Source of the DNA: Cupriavidus sp. U2 | Lineage (GTDB): Bacteria; Pseudomonadota; Gammaproteobacteria; Burkholderiales; Burkholderiaceae | NCBI RefSeq assembly: GCF_009663685.2 | Contig: NZ_RCOG02000021.1 | Span: 1 to 64,000, forward strand | DNA: 64,000 nucleotides | Direction of reading: 5' to 3' | Shown here: piece after piece, positions 32,296 through 40,690 of the stretch | Numbering within the stretch: the first letter of the stretch is position 1 | Layout: each line of letters starts with the position of its first letter | Notes under the pieces: model-generated | Told to the model about the DNA's origin: nothing | The model's database searches: none | Seen by the model: the letters and a program-made list of their open reading frames with translations, nothing else | Made by a program: the position numbers and the translations under genes

Positions 32296-34557
32296 TCAGA
32301 CTCCCGCGAGATCGACCGGCGCCTGCAGGTCGGCCATCGGCACCGCACCTCCCGCATCGTTGCGTCGCGCGAAGGCGTGCGCGGCAGTGGCGCTGGCGTA
32401 GGCCGGATAGTTGGTCGGCGGCACCGTGGCCCATGTCTCGCGCGTGGCCTGGATCAGCGCATCGCTGCTGCCAAGCGCCGGTGGGCGCTGGCTTGCGGTG
32501 ACCAAGGCGCTGGCCGGCCCGAGCAGGGTGGGATTGCAAGCGAGCGTGAGGAAGCTGGCGGGCAGGATGACAATGACGTCGACCTGGCGTGAGTCGTCGT
32601 GCGGTGGGCTCGCTTGCGCCGCGCCGCTGCCGAGCACGAGGCCGGCGTCGAGCATGTCGAAGGGCGGGCGGTTGAGTTGCTCGGCGGCATTGAGGTTGCA
32701 GTAGTTGCCGGGTGCGAAGCGTTCGGTCACCGGCGCGCCGGCCGTGGTCACGCGTGCGCCCGCAGGGGCCGGCAGCGGCAGGCCGTCCAGGCGGTCGATC
32801 GGGAAACCGAGCGGCGCGCGGCGCTGCGACCATTGCAGCGCGCCGGTGGGCGGTATCGCGGCGACGCCGGGGCGGGTAGGGCGCGGCGCGAGCACCACGG
32901 CGGGGTCGTTCACCGAAGTCGCCCTCACATTGCCGGGACGCGTGATTTCGGACTGGAGGATGGCGAGCAGATCGCCCGGGTTCGGCGCCATGTCGCCGGG
33001 GCCGGAGCCGAGGGTGAAGGTCTCGTCCCAGGAAATATCGAAAAGGAAGGTCTCGATGGTGAGGCGGCCCCGCACAACTAGCGGTCCGGGGCCGGAGAGC
33101 GTGCCGTCGAGCCGCACGCCGCCGAAGCTGAAGCCGCCGGCGCGTACGTCGAAGCCGGCTGCGGCCCTGGCGATGAAGGCGAACGGACGGAACTGCACCA
33201 GTGCATCGACCTGCAGGAAGCCGTGGGCGCTCAGGCCCATCGAGATCGTGATGTCGAGCCGGCCTCCGAGCTGGATGGTGTTGGTGGTGATGGCGAGATA
33301 GCCCTCGGCACGGATCTCGATCAGGCCTCCGGGCATGTCGAGCGAGAGCCCGACGCGGCGCAGCGCCGGCAGTTGCGCGGGTTCGGGATTGAAGCCCGGG
33401 TAGAAGCCGCCCACCGAGAGCACCGAGTACGCCTGGCTGCCCCAGTTCAGGCGCATGGCCGCGTCGCCGAAGACCGAGAAGATGCCGAGTACATGGCTGT
33501 CGACGAGGCTCGCATCGACCGAGACCATCGACTGCGCGGGATCGATAAGGCCAAGTACGTCGAGCCGCAGTTGCACCAGTCCGGGCGCGCCCGGAATGCC
33601 GGCCCGCGCCACGCCGAGCAGGGCGACCTTGCCCGTGGGGATTTCCACCACCACGCCGAGGTCGAGCGAGAGGAAGCTGTCGGCTCCTGCCGACAGCCAC
33701 GCGAGCCGCAAGGTGGGCGCCATCAGGTGACGGCCGTTCATTGCCGGGAAGAAGCGGCGCAGGCTGTCGATGAAGGCATTGGGGTTAGTGGGCGGGCGGA
33801 TCGCGAAAAGCGTGTCGGCCGCCGCGCCAGTGCGCACGGCGAGGGCGAGGGCATCGGTGTCGGCGCGGCGATGCACGCCCACCAGCCCGCCCACGCGGTC
33901 AAGCGAGAAGCCGAACGAAAGCTGGATTGGCGAACTGAACTGCACGCCCATCAGCGCAATGAACGAGGGCAGCCCGTCGGGCATGCGCTCCAGCACCGCC
34001 GACGCGCTGACCGCCACCGCACCGAGGGGAATGTTGAGCGTGCCGCCAAAACCTGGACCCGGCGCCAACCGTACGATCGAACCCCCTCCCGGCATGCTTC
34101 CGCCGAACGGCGAGGCCAGCGACGCCGCAATCCCCGACGGTTGAAACGGTCCGACCGTCAGCGGTGGCAGTATCGTGCCATCCGGCAGTTTCGGCTGGAG
34201 CACGAGCGACGACGACGCGAAGGTCAGCGTGAGCGGCCCGAGCGGCAAGGTGCCGCTCATACCCTGCGGGCTATTCCACTCGAGCGAGCCGGCGAGATCG
34301 GAGAGGCCGGGGATGTCGGGAAGGCCTTCGAGCAGGTACTGACGAAGTTCACTGGTAAGCTGGTTGCGCGCAGTCTCCCATGCCGTGACGGCGGTCTGCC
34401 AGACGTCCACGGAGGGCGGGTTGTCCGCCACGTTCGCCAGTTGCTGCGCGGCGGCCGACAGGTCATCGAGCTTTGTGACGGGCGCCACGGGCCCAAGCAC
34501 GCGCCGCAGGCTGTCTCCGAGGTCAAGCGCGTACCGGACGATTTCGCTGTTTGCCAT
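32296..34557 (-). CDS. large beta-rich protein, DUF6603-like
   Basis: This 753-aa protein heads the five-gene operon. Residues 1-95 are helical (ALDLGDSLRRVLGPVAPVTK). Residues about 100-600 consist of alternating hydrophobic beta strands rich in Gly (GFSFGGVRLDGTLSGPGPLV, then RLTIETFLFDISWDETFTLG), which resembles the DUF6603 repeats as I recall them. The C-terminal 150 residues (APGNYCNLNAAEQLNRPPFD) are different and may be an adaptor domain. It has no signal peptide. The ATG follows GAGGCCCTGGC, and the longer upstream frame is rejected. The fold is probably a long beta-solenoid or lipid-transfer-like groove, but this is only inferred from the strand pattern. Confidence 0.65.
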   Translation of the reverse strand: MANSEIVRYALDLGDSLRRVLGPVAPVTKLDDLSAAAQQLANVADNPPSVDVWQTAVTAWETARNQLTSELRQYLLEGLPDIPGLSDLAGSLEWNSPQGMSGTLPLGPLTLTFASSSLVLQPKLPDGTILPPLTVGPFQPSGIAASLASPFGGSMPGGGSIVRLAPGPGFGGTLNIPLGAVAVSASAVLERMPDGLPSFIALMGVQFSSPIQLSFGFSLDRVGGLVGVHRRADTDALALAVRTGAAADTLFAIRPPTNPNAFIDSLRRFFPAMNGRHLMAPTLRLAWLSAGADSFLSLDLGVVVEIPTGKVALLGVARAGIPGAPGLVQLRLDVLGLIDPAQSMVSVDASLVDSHVLGIFSVFGDAAMRLNWGSQAYSVLSVGGFYPGFNPEPAQLPALRRVGLSLDMPGGLIEIRAEGYLAITTNTIQLGGRLDITISMGLSAHGFLQVDALVQFRPFAFIARAAAGFDVRAGGFSFGGVRLDGTLSGPGPLVVRGRLTIETFLFDISWDETFTLGSGPGDMAPNPGDLLAILQSEITRPGNVRATSVNDPAVVLAPRPTRPGVAAIPPTGALQWSQRRAPLGFPIDRLDGLPLPAPAGARVTTAGAPVTERFAPGNYCNLNAAEQLNRPPFDMLDAGLVLGSGAAQASPPHDDSRQVDVIVILPASFLTLACNPTLLGPASALVTASQRPPALGSSDALIQATRETWATVPPTNYPAYASATAAHAFARRNDAGGAVPMADLQAPVDLAGV

Positions 34558-34917
34558 GCCAGGGCCTCGGCGTGCATGGGTGAGAACTGTCCGCCGGCGG
34601 CGGCATCGGTACGGCCAGGCGACCACGCGATGCGTGGAGGGCCTGCTGAGTTGACTCCTTATTTGAGATGACGGGGCGAGCGAAGGCAAATGAAAACGAT
34701 GCAGGTCTGAGGGTCGCGCCATTTTCATCGCGCTTCCATCGTAGTTGGCAACCGGCAAAGGGCAAGGTTGGCAGAGGGGCGAGGCTGTGCAGGGGGACCG
34801 GCCGGAGGCCGCTTGCAGGATCTGAATATGACGTTTCAGGCGTATGGACGTCGAGGTCCACCCGTCTGATTGACGGCAGTCTCTGGTTGATCTGTCGTTC
34901 TGTCTGGATTCGCCTTG
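34558..34917. promoter_or_regulatory. leader region upstream of the five-gene operon
   Basis: This 360-base region must hold the promoter for the five large genes. On the minus strand, TTTGCC near 34690 and CAAATA near 34665 are weak candidates, and no operator-like palindrome was seen. The same region is also the 3' flank of the DUF3455 gene, which is transcribed in the same direction, so read-through from it is possible. Confidence 0.35.
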
Positions 34918-35442
34918 CTATTCCAGGAAGACGTAGTCAGCCCGATAGGGCACTCGATTTTCCTGTCCCTCCTGGGTGCACGTCTGAGGGAGAGCCTGAC
35001 CGCCTTGCGTATTCAGACGTTGCACGTAACGCGTCGGCGATAGCAGGCCACGTCCACCGCTGCTGGTCGCCTGCAACAGCAAGAGTGGAATGCTATCCGG
35101 CGCCTGGGCGTTCGGTAGCTGTCGCAATACCTTGCCGGTTATCTTGCTGCCATCCGGCGCTTCCCAGGTTGGCCCTGCATAGTGTTTGACAACGACCTGT
35201 CCGAGGTCATCTTTCAGGGTGGCATCTGGCCCCACGAGGGTCCATAGCAAGCGGCCGTCGCTGGCTCGCTTGCACTGATAGTTCTGCGTCCCATCGGCAT
35301 GCAGCACGGCGACCGTTCCACGCACATCGGCGGGTTGGAGGTCGGGCGGGGCCGCTATCCGGAATGTGGCACACGAGGCGAGTACGCCTGACAGGCCCAG
35401 CACAGTCAGCCATTCGCCGTGGAAATGCTGAGGGTTTGCCAT
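34918..35442 (-). CDS. DUF3455-family lipoprotein
   Basis: The 174-aa product has an N-terminal hydrophobic segment ending in the lipobox LASC near residue 25, so it should be a lipoprotein. The mature part matches the DUF3455 pattern: Q-x-YQCKRASDG near residue 50, then LVGPDATLKDDLGQVVVKHY, PTWEAPDGSKITGKV, and YRADYVFLE at the end. The function of the family is not known. The ATG follows AGGAGCCGAC. It is divergent from the cold-shock gene and lies upstream of the five-gene operon on the same strand. Confidence 0.82.
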   Translation of the reverse strand: MANPQHFHGEWLTVLGLSGVLASCATFRIAAPPDLQPADVRGTVAVLHADGTQNYQCKRASDGRLLWTLVGPDATLKDDLGQVVVKHYAGPTWEAPDGSKITGKVLRQLPNAQAPDSIPLLLLQATSSGGRGLLSPTRYVQRLNTQGGQALPQTCTQEGQENRVPYRADYVFLE

Positions 35443-35648
35443 GTCGGCTCCTTGCTTTGGCCCATGGAGGAGGATAGCCGGTGCTGCGGCGCATCGCCAG
35501 TCGGCTCCAGGTCGTCCGGAGCGCCTTATCGCGCCGACGCCCACAGAACGGAGCGCGATTACGCCGGCTACCGGCGCCCTTCGCGTACACTGCGTGCCTG
35601 CAGCGCAACACCCACTAGCAACACCAATTAGAAGACCACCCAAAGAAC

Positions 35649-36230
35649 ATGAAAAAAGCGGGGCGGATCAAATCCTGGCATGCCGACAAGGGCTATGGCT
35701 TCATCGACATCCACGCGGATCTCAAGGACGTGTTCTTTCACGTCAGTGCGCTACGGACGCGGGTTGTTCAGCCAAAGGTGGGCGACCGCGCGAGTTTCGA
35801 GCTTGCCAAGGGCAAGGATGGTCGCATGCAGGCGATCAACGTCACCATTGCAGGCGCCCCAAAGCCAGGCTCTGGCGACGGGGCGAACTGGTTGCCGGCG
35901 TTCGTTGGAATGGTGGCACTGGCGGCGATCTCCCTGGGTGCTCTGGAGGGCTATCTTCCTCGGCTCGTTGGCATTGTCAGCTTGATGGCCAGTTTCATAG
36001 CCTTCATCGCGTACGCCGAGGATAAGGTTCGGGCAAATCGCAAGGCCTGGCGTATTCCGGAAGCGAACCTTCATCTCATTGCACTTTGCGGAGGATGGCC
36101 AGGCGCGCTGGCCGCCCAACACCTGCTTCGGCATAAGAACCGGAAGCACGAGTTTCAGGTTGTCTTCTGGGCGACAGTGGTCCTGAACATTGGCGCACTT
36201 GTCCTTTGGAAGGCAGTCGTTGCCCCTTGA
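35649..36230 (+). CDS. cold-shock domain protein fused to DUF1294 membrane domain
   Basis: Residues 1-68 form a cold-shock domain (GRIKSWHADKGYGFIDIH with RNP1-like KGYGFI, then VFFHVSAL). After a linker come three or four hydrophobic segments with the DUF1294 signature (YAEDKVRANRKAWRIPEANL, then CGGWPGALAAQHLLRHKNRK). The pair is a known fusion: a nucleic-acid-binding domain tethered to the inner membrane. Its role is not well established. A strong terminator follows 53 bases after the stop. Confidence 0.88.
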   Translation: MKKAGRIKSWHADKGYGFIDIHADLKDVFFHVSALRTRVVQPKVGDRASFELAKGKDGRMQAINVTIAGAPKPGSGDGANWLPAFVGMVALAAISLGALEGYLPRLVGIVSLMASFIAFIAYAEDKVRANRKAWRIPEANLHLIALCGGWPGALAAQHLLRHKNRKHEFQVVFWATVVLNIGALVLWKAVVAP

Positions 36231-36282
36231 TGGGCAAACAGGCGCCTGACATGGGGCGGAGCCATCGACCATCGCGGTGAGG

Positions 36283-36306
36283 GCAGGCTTCACAGCCTGC
36301 ATTTTT
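36283..36306 (+). terminator. rho-independent terminator after the cold-shock gene
   Basis: GCAGGC and GCCTGC form a stem around TTCACA, followed by ATTTTTG on the plus strand. Confidence 0.7.
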
Positions 36307-36536
36307 GTGGTTCGTCGTTGAATTGGGGGGACGTTGGTTGTCTCATGACGACCCATCTGAGACGTCGAATTCGTCAAGTGTGTACGACTGGTATGCCTAG
36401 AATTCCGGCCGTTTCCAAGACTGCCAGCATTGCGAGGCTATGTACGGACAACCTGGCCATAGGCCTCCTACCCATTTCCCGATTGAGCCGTTTGCGGGAG
36501 CGCGAAGAACGGTGCGCCCGACGGAGTCTGTGACAC
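36307..36536. other. gap between cold-shock gene and marR
   Basis: No supported gene. Together with 36231-36306 it forms a 306-base convergent gap; only the terminator was recognised. Confidence 0.3.
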
Positions 36537-37016
36537 TCATCTAATCGTGGGACCTCTGCTTGCGCCCTGTCCGCGGCGGGTAAGCGTGGAAGCGATTTGC
36601 ATGATCGCATCCGCGCCATCCTGACCGACCAGCGACTTGGCCGCTGCCTGCGCACGCGCCCATGCTGGACCAATACGGCCCAACAGCGACATTCCAGCCC
36701 TTGTGATGCAAAGCGGCCGACTCCGCCCGTCTTCCTCAGGAAATCCCTCGCTCACCCATCCCTGTGCAAGCAGTGGGCGCAGATTGCGAGTCATCGTGGA
36801 TCGGTCATGATGGTTTCGCCGCCCCAGTTCGGCCCGGCTGATAGGTCCCAGTTCATGTACCAAAACTAGAAGCGTCAGTTGCGGGGCATTGATGCCGAAC
36901 GGGCGTAGCGCCTCGTCGTAGACCGCGGTCAGCACTCTGGAAATTTGCCGTGTTCGCGTGATCAGGCAGTTTTTTAGGATTTCCTGGGCCATTGAGGGTC
37001 GCGTAGCGGAACTCAT
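36537..37016 (-). CDS. MarR-family transcriptional regulator
   Basis: This 159-aa protein has the MarR winged HTH (LTLLVLVHELGPISRAELGR, then HDRSTMTRNLRPLLAQGWVS, wing EDGRSRPLCITRAGMSLL). A single Cys at residue 17 (KNCLITRTRQ) lies in the N-terminal helix, in the position of the peroxide-sensing Cys of OhrR-type MarR proteins, which would fit the neighbouring Ohr-like gene. It is divergent from the hydrolase/peroxidase operon, so it probably represses that operon and senses an organic peroxide or a reactive electrophile. Confidence 0.85.
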   Translation of the reverse strand: MSSATRPSMAQEILKNCLITRTRQISRVLTAVYDEALRPFGINAPQLTLLVLVHELGPISRAELGRRNHHDRSTMTRNLRPLLAQGWVSEGFPEEDGRSRPLCITRAGMSLLGRIGPAWARAQAAAKSLVGQDGADAIMQIASTLTRRGQGASRGPTIR

Positions 37017-37289
37017 TTCGGCAGTCGCTTAGTTGTCAAACACCCGTAAGTCTAGAGCAGATCTCTGCAGGGTGCTGCCGCTCGCCGAAGGCAGGACTCA
37101 TCTTTGGCGCCCCGCCCAGTCTTGTAAGCCACGGTAACTGAGCTAGCCTCTGATACACACAGATACGTTTTGGGTGCGTCGATGCCACACGCTAGATACA
37201 TCGATTTCATTTAATGCTGCATATGCAATATTACGAGCGTTCCGACGGATACGCTGTTCGGTTCCGGGCCGTATGTCGAGGTGAAAGAT
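37017..37289. promoter_or_regulatory. divergent promoter region of marR and the hydrolase operon
   Basis: The 273-base gap contains the palindrome TGCATATGCA (37218-37227) inside the larger partly symmetric ATGCTGCATATGCAATAT, about 65 bases before the hydrolase start. It is the best MarR operator candidate. GATACACACAGATAC near 37152 is a second repeated element. Confidence 0.45.
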
Positions 37290-38267
37290 ATGACTACGCA
37301 ACATCAGGCTAATTTGCACGGCACGATTGCCACTGTGAAACGTACGGCTGCCGCCGTCGGGATGACACTTGCTGCGGCGCTCTTGTCGCCGGCGCATGCG
37401 GACGCCGCAGGGCCCGACATCAGTCATCTGGCAATCCATGACGATATGCAACTTCGGAGGATGGTCACGCACAACGATCATCCAAAAGGGACGGTATTGC
37501 TGTTGCACGGTTTCCCGGAAACCCTGCATGCCTGGGACGACATTGCACAGACACTCGGCGCCGAGTATGAAGTCCACGCCTTCGACTGGCCGGGGTATGG
37601 CGAGTCATCGCGTCCGACACCCGACCGGTTTGCCTACGCGCCCGTGGACTACGCGAAGGTTCTCAAGGTCTATATCGACCGTGCAGGCATCGACAAAAGC
37701 AACCTGGTGATCTACGCCACCGATATCGGCGCACTGCCTGCACTGATCGCTGCCATGGACGACCCTGGCATCGCCAAATCCATCATTGTTGGAGACTTTG
37801 CCCCCTTCGATCGCCCCCAGTTCATGCAGGAGCGGCTCCAGGCGTTGAAGGACCCCAAGTCCGCAAAGGCGGTGCGCGACGCCTTCAACACCACGCGCGA
37901 CGAAATCCTTGAGAACGCCTTCACGCGCGGCCTCGCCCCTGCACTGCGCTACGAGTTGTCTGCCACGTACAGGGCCGACCTGGCGCACGGGTGGCAAAAC
38001 GGCGCGCTGACTTCGGCAGATGCGTTTTATCACTATTACTCGCACTTCACGCGCGACCAGGACGCATTCGAGGCGAGGCTAGACAAGCTGAAAACGCCGA
38101 TCAAGGTCATCTGGGGAGAGCAAGACCTCTACATCCACAAGGAAATGGGCATCGAATTCGCGCGGCGAATCGGTGCGCCGATTGAATTGCTTGCGCAAAC
38201 CGGTCATTACCCCCACTTGCAGCACCCACACCACACCGTGCGCGAAATCCGGGCGGCATTGCCTTGA
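37290..38267 (+). CDS. exported alpha/beta hydrolase, dehalogenase/epoxide-hydrolase type
   Basis: This 325-aa protein has a signal peptide (TVKRTAAAVGMTLAAALL, cleavage near AHADA). The alpha/beta hydrolase fold shows LLLHGFPETLHAWD (oxyanion hole) and, at the nucleophile elbow, YATDIGALPA, in which Asp replaces the usual Ser as in haloalkane dehalogenases and epoxide hydrolases. The catalytic His is in TGHYPHLQHP. It should act in the periplasm on a halogenated or epoxide compound. The ATG at 37290 follows GAGGTGAAAGAT. First gene of the operon divergent from marR. Confidence 0.83.
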   Translation: MTTQHQANLHGTIATVKRTAAAVGMTLAAALLSPAHADAAGPDISHLAIHDDMQLRRMVTHNDHPKGTVLLLHGFPETLHAWDDIAQTLGAEYEVHAFDWPGYGESSRPTPDRFAYAPVDYAKVLKVYIDRAGIDKSNLVIYATDIGALPALIAAMDDPGIAKSIIVGDFAPFDRPQFMQERLQALKDPKSAKAVRDAFNTTRDEILENAFTRGLAPALRYELSATYRADLAHGWQNGALTSADAFYHYYSHFTRDQDAFEARLDKLKTPIKVIWGEQDLYIHKEMGIEFARRIGAPIELLAQTGHYPHLQHPHHTVREIRAALP

Positions 38268-38356
38268 ACGCATGAAACGTGTCGCGCCGGCCTCGCCACA
38301 TCGGCGCGATTTCAGAAAATCCGTGGCGGATTCCCATCCACTCCCTGCAAACCATC

Positions 38357-38776
38357 ATGAGCACCTCCAACGATAAGGTTATCTATACCGGTACCACGCG
38401 CGTCACGGGCGGGCGCAATGGCAGCGCAACAAGCTCGGACGGCCGGCTTGCCGTTGCGCTGTCGAAGTTCGGCAGCCATGGCGCGGGTACCAATCCCGAA
38501 CAGCTTCTTGGCGCAGGTTGGTCAGCGTGTTTCCTGAGCGCAATGGGCAAGGCGGCACTTGTTGCAGACGTCGCCCTGCCGGCCGACGCAGCGGTGGAAG
38601 CGCACATCGACCTGGTTCAGGCCGGTGACGCATTCCATTTGGCTGCGCGGCTGAATGTCAGCCTCCCTGGCGTCGATCCCGCCTTGGCGCGTACGCTTGC
38701 CGGCCGGGCGCATGAGATCTGCCCGTACTCGAAGGCAACACGCGGCAATGTCGACGTCCAGATCCATATCCTCTGA
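38357..38776 (+). CDS. ohr: Ohr/OsmC-family organic hydroperoxide reductase
   Basis: The 139-aa product is a normal Ohr: VIYTGTTRVTGGRNGSATSS at the N-terminus, the peroxidatic Cys in GAGWSACFLSAM near residue 60 and the resolving Cys in AHEICPYSKATRGN near 124. It reduces organic hydroperoxides with dihydrolipoamide-linked electrons in the cytoplasm, as known for the family. It has no signal peptide. It lies 89 bases after the hydrolase and 9 bases before the cupin gene. Confidence 0.9.
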   Translation: MSTSNDKVIYTGTTRVTGGRNGSATSSDGRLAVALSKFGSHGAGTNPEQLLGAGWSACFLSAMGKAALVADVALPADAAVEAHIDLVQAGDAFHLAARLNVSLPGVDPALARTLAGRAHEICPYSKATRGNVDVQIHIL

Positions 38777-38785
38777 GGACGCGAC

Positions 38786-39187
38786 ATGACAACGACACGG
38801 CTTCTCTTTGCGGCATTGCTTGCGGCGTCCGGCGCGCTGCACACGGCACCCGGGCTGGCGCAAGCGCCCGGGATCCATCGAACCGATCTGATCCAGCGCG
38901 ACCTCGTCCTGCCTGGCCATCAGGGCGTGCAAGTCAAGGTCGACTTCGATGTGGGTGCATTTGCGCCGAAGCATGTGCATCCCGGCGAGGAAATCGCCTT
39001 TGTGTTGGCGGGCACGCTGGAATACCAGCTCGGCAACCAGGTGCCCGTAACGCTGCAGGCCGGGGACGCATTATTCATCCCGGCAGGGATGCCGCATTCC
39101 GCACGCAACGTTGGCAAAGGGAAAGCCTCGGAGCTTGCCACGTACATCGTCCAGAAAGACGCGCCGCTGGTGACGCCAGCGAAGTAA
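38786..39187 (+). CDS. exported single-domain cupin
   Basis: The 133-aa product has a signal peptide (LLFAALLAASGALHTAPGLA) followed by one cupin barrel. The metal ligands are HVHPGEE (two His, one Glu) and the later His in AGMPHSARN. Probably a periplasmic metal-dependent enzyme or binding protein; the substrate is unknown. It lies between ohr and the epoxide hydrolase, suggesting a shared job in handling reactive compounds. Confidence 0.85.
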   Translation: MTTTRLLFAALLAASGALHTAPGLAQAPGIHRTDLIQRDLVLPGHQGVQVKVDFDVGAFAPKHVHPGEEIAFVLAGTLEYQLGNQVPVTLQAGDALFIPAGMPHSARNVGKGKASELATYIVQKDAPLVTPAK

Positions 39188-39220
39188 TCGGCGCGAGACG
39201 CATCTCTTGAAGGATCCAGA

Positions 39221-40564
39221 ATGACTTCCTACGACTCCCCCATCGCCGACGAACTCGTCGGCACTCCGGATCGCGCGCGCCGCAGGCTGCTGCTCGGTGG
39301 CATGGCTTCGGGCGCCCTGGCGATGATGCCTGGCGCCACGGCTATCGCCGCGTCTGCCCGGGCAGCCCTCGACGCGACTCAGGACAATATTCGTCCGTTT
39401 CGGGCGAATTTCCCCCAAGCCGCGCTCAACGATCTGAAGCGACGCTTGGCCGCCACGCGATGGCCCGACGCCGGGCCGGTCGCCGATCGGTCACAGGGCG
39501 TCCAGTTGGACAAGATGCAGTCGCTGACGCGCTATTGGGCCACCAGCTACGACTGGCGCAAGGCCGAGTCGCGGCTGAACGGCTACCCGCAGTTCGTCAC
39601 AAGAATCGATGGCGTGGACGTTCATTTCGTCCACGTACGTTCTCGGCATGCCAATGCCTTGCCGCTCGTGATGACGCACGGGTGGCCCGGATCGATTTTT
39701 GAACTGTTGGGCACTATCGGCCCGCTTACCGACCCTACCGCCCACGGAGGTACGGCTGAGGATGCCTTTCATCTGGTGTTGCCATCGATCCCCGGCTTCG
39801 GTTTCTCGCAGAAACCGATGGACGGGGGGTGGAATCCGGAGCGGATTGCACATGCCTGGGATACGTTGATGAAACGTCTGGGCTATCACCGCTATGTATC
39901 CCAAGGCGGGGACTGGGGCGCCATCATCTCCGATGCCATCGGAAGACTTGCGCCTGAAGGGTTGCTGGGTATCCACGTCAACCGGATCGAACGCGGCACC
40001 ACATTGCCGGGCCCCATAGCCATGGCATTGAAGACCGGGGGCCCCGCCCCAGCGAATCTTACTGCCGAAGAAACGCTGGTCCTCGACGAGGCCAGGGATT
40101 TCCTGAACAAGGGGTTCGGCTACGCGGCCATCATGCAAACGCGACCTCAGACGGTTGGATACGGTCAGGCAGACTCGCCTGTGGCACTGGCGGCATGGAT
40201 TTACGACAAGCAGGCGGACTGGGTTTTCACACGGGGAGACCCTGAACGGGCACTGGGACGAGACGCCCTGTTGGACAACATCACGTTCTACTGGCTAACG
40301 AATACCGGGGCGTCAAGTGGACGAATTTATTGGGAAACGAGTGTTGCAGGCGCCAAGAGCGCGCCCGTCACAGTGCCAGTGGCAGTTACAATTTTCCCCG
40401 GCGAAGTCTATCGACCGCCGAAACATTGGCTGGAACAGACCTATCCAAAGCTCGTCTACTACAACCGCGTCGATAAGGGTGGTCATTTCGCGGCCTGGGA
40501 GGAGCCTGAGCTGTTCAGCAAGGAGTTGCGGTCAGCATTCAGTTACATGCGCAAGGACAGTTAG
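39221..40564 (+). CDS. Tat-exported epoxide hydrolase (EHN-domain family)
   Basis: The 447-aa product starts with a twin-arginine signal (RARRRLLLGGMASGALAMM). Residues about 55-170 form the epoxide hydrolase N-terminal domain (IRPFRANFPQAALNDLKRRL), then the hydrolase core: MTHGWPGSIFELL, nucleophile Asp in SQGGDWGAIISDA, and catalytic His in DKGGHFAAWEEPE. The two Tyr that open the ring are expected in the cap (one may be in FYWLTN). It should hydrolyse epoxides in the periplasm. Last gene of the marR-divergent operon, with a strong terminator after it. Confidence 0.9.
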   Translation: MTSYDSPIADELVGTPDRARRRLLLGGMASGALAMMPGATAIAASARAALDATQDNIRPFRANFPQAALNDLKRRLAATRWPDAGPVADRSQGVQLDKMQSLTRYWATSYDWRKAESRLNGYPQFVTRIDGVDVHFVHVRSRHANALPLVMTHGWPGSIFELLGTIGPLTDPTAHGGTAEDAFHLVLPSIPGFGFSQKPMDGGWNPERIAHAWDTLMKRLGYHRYVSQGGDWGAIISDAIGRLAPEGLLGIHVNRIERGTTLPGPIAMALKTGGPAPANLTAEETLVLDEARDFLNKGFGYAAIMQTRPQTVGYGQADSPVALAAWIYDKQADWVFTRGDPERALGRDALLDNITFYWLTNTGASSGRIYWETSVAGAKSAPVTVPVAVTIFPGEVYRPPKHWLEQTYPKLVYYNRVDKGGHFAAWEEPELFSKELRSAFSYMRKDS

Positions 40565-40663
40565 CACCTCCATTGTGGACCAGTTGCCATGTCGACATCG
40601 CAGGTGCAAGCATCACTTGGCAGCGTCCGAGCCCCGTAGTTGCCGTGTCACCGGCTGAGACTG

Positions 40664-40690
40664 GGCTGCGCCATCGGGCGCAGCCTTTTC
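40664..40690 (+). terminator. rho-independent terminator of the epoxide hydrolase operon
   Basis: GGCTGCGCC and GGCGCAGCC form a perfect 9-bp stem with an ATCG loop, followed by TTTTCTT, 100 bases after the stop. Confidence 0.88.

Noticed and set aside
32294..33700. Upstream extension of the 856-aa protein
   Set aside because: It lies wholly inside the 753-aa gene in another frame; the ATG at 32293 has a ribosome site 2 bases after the upstream stop.
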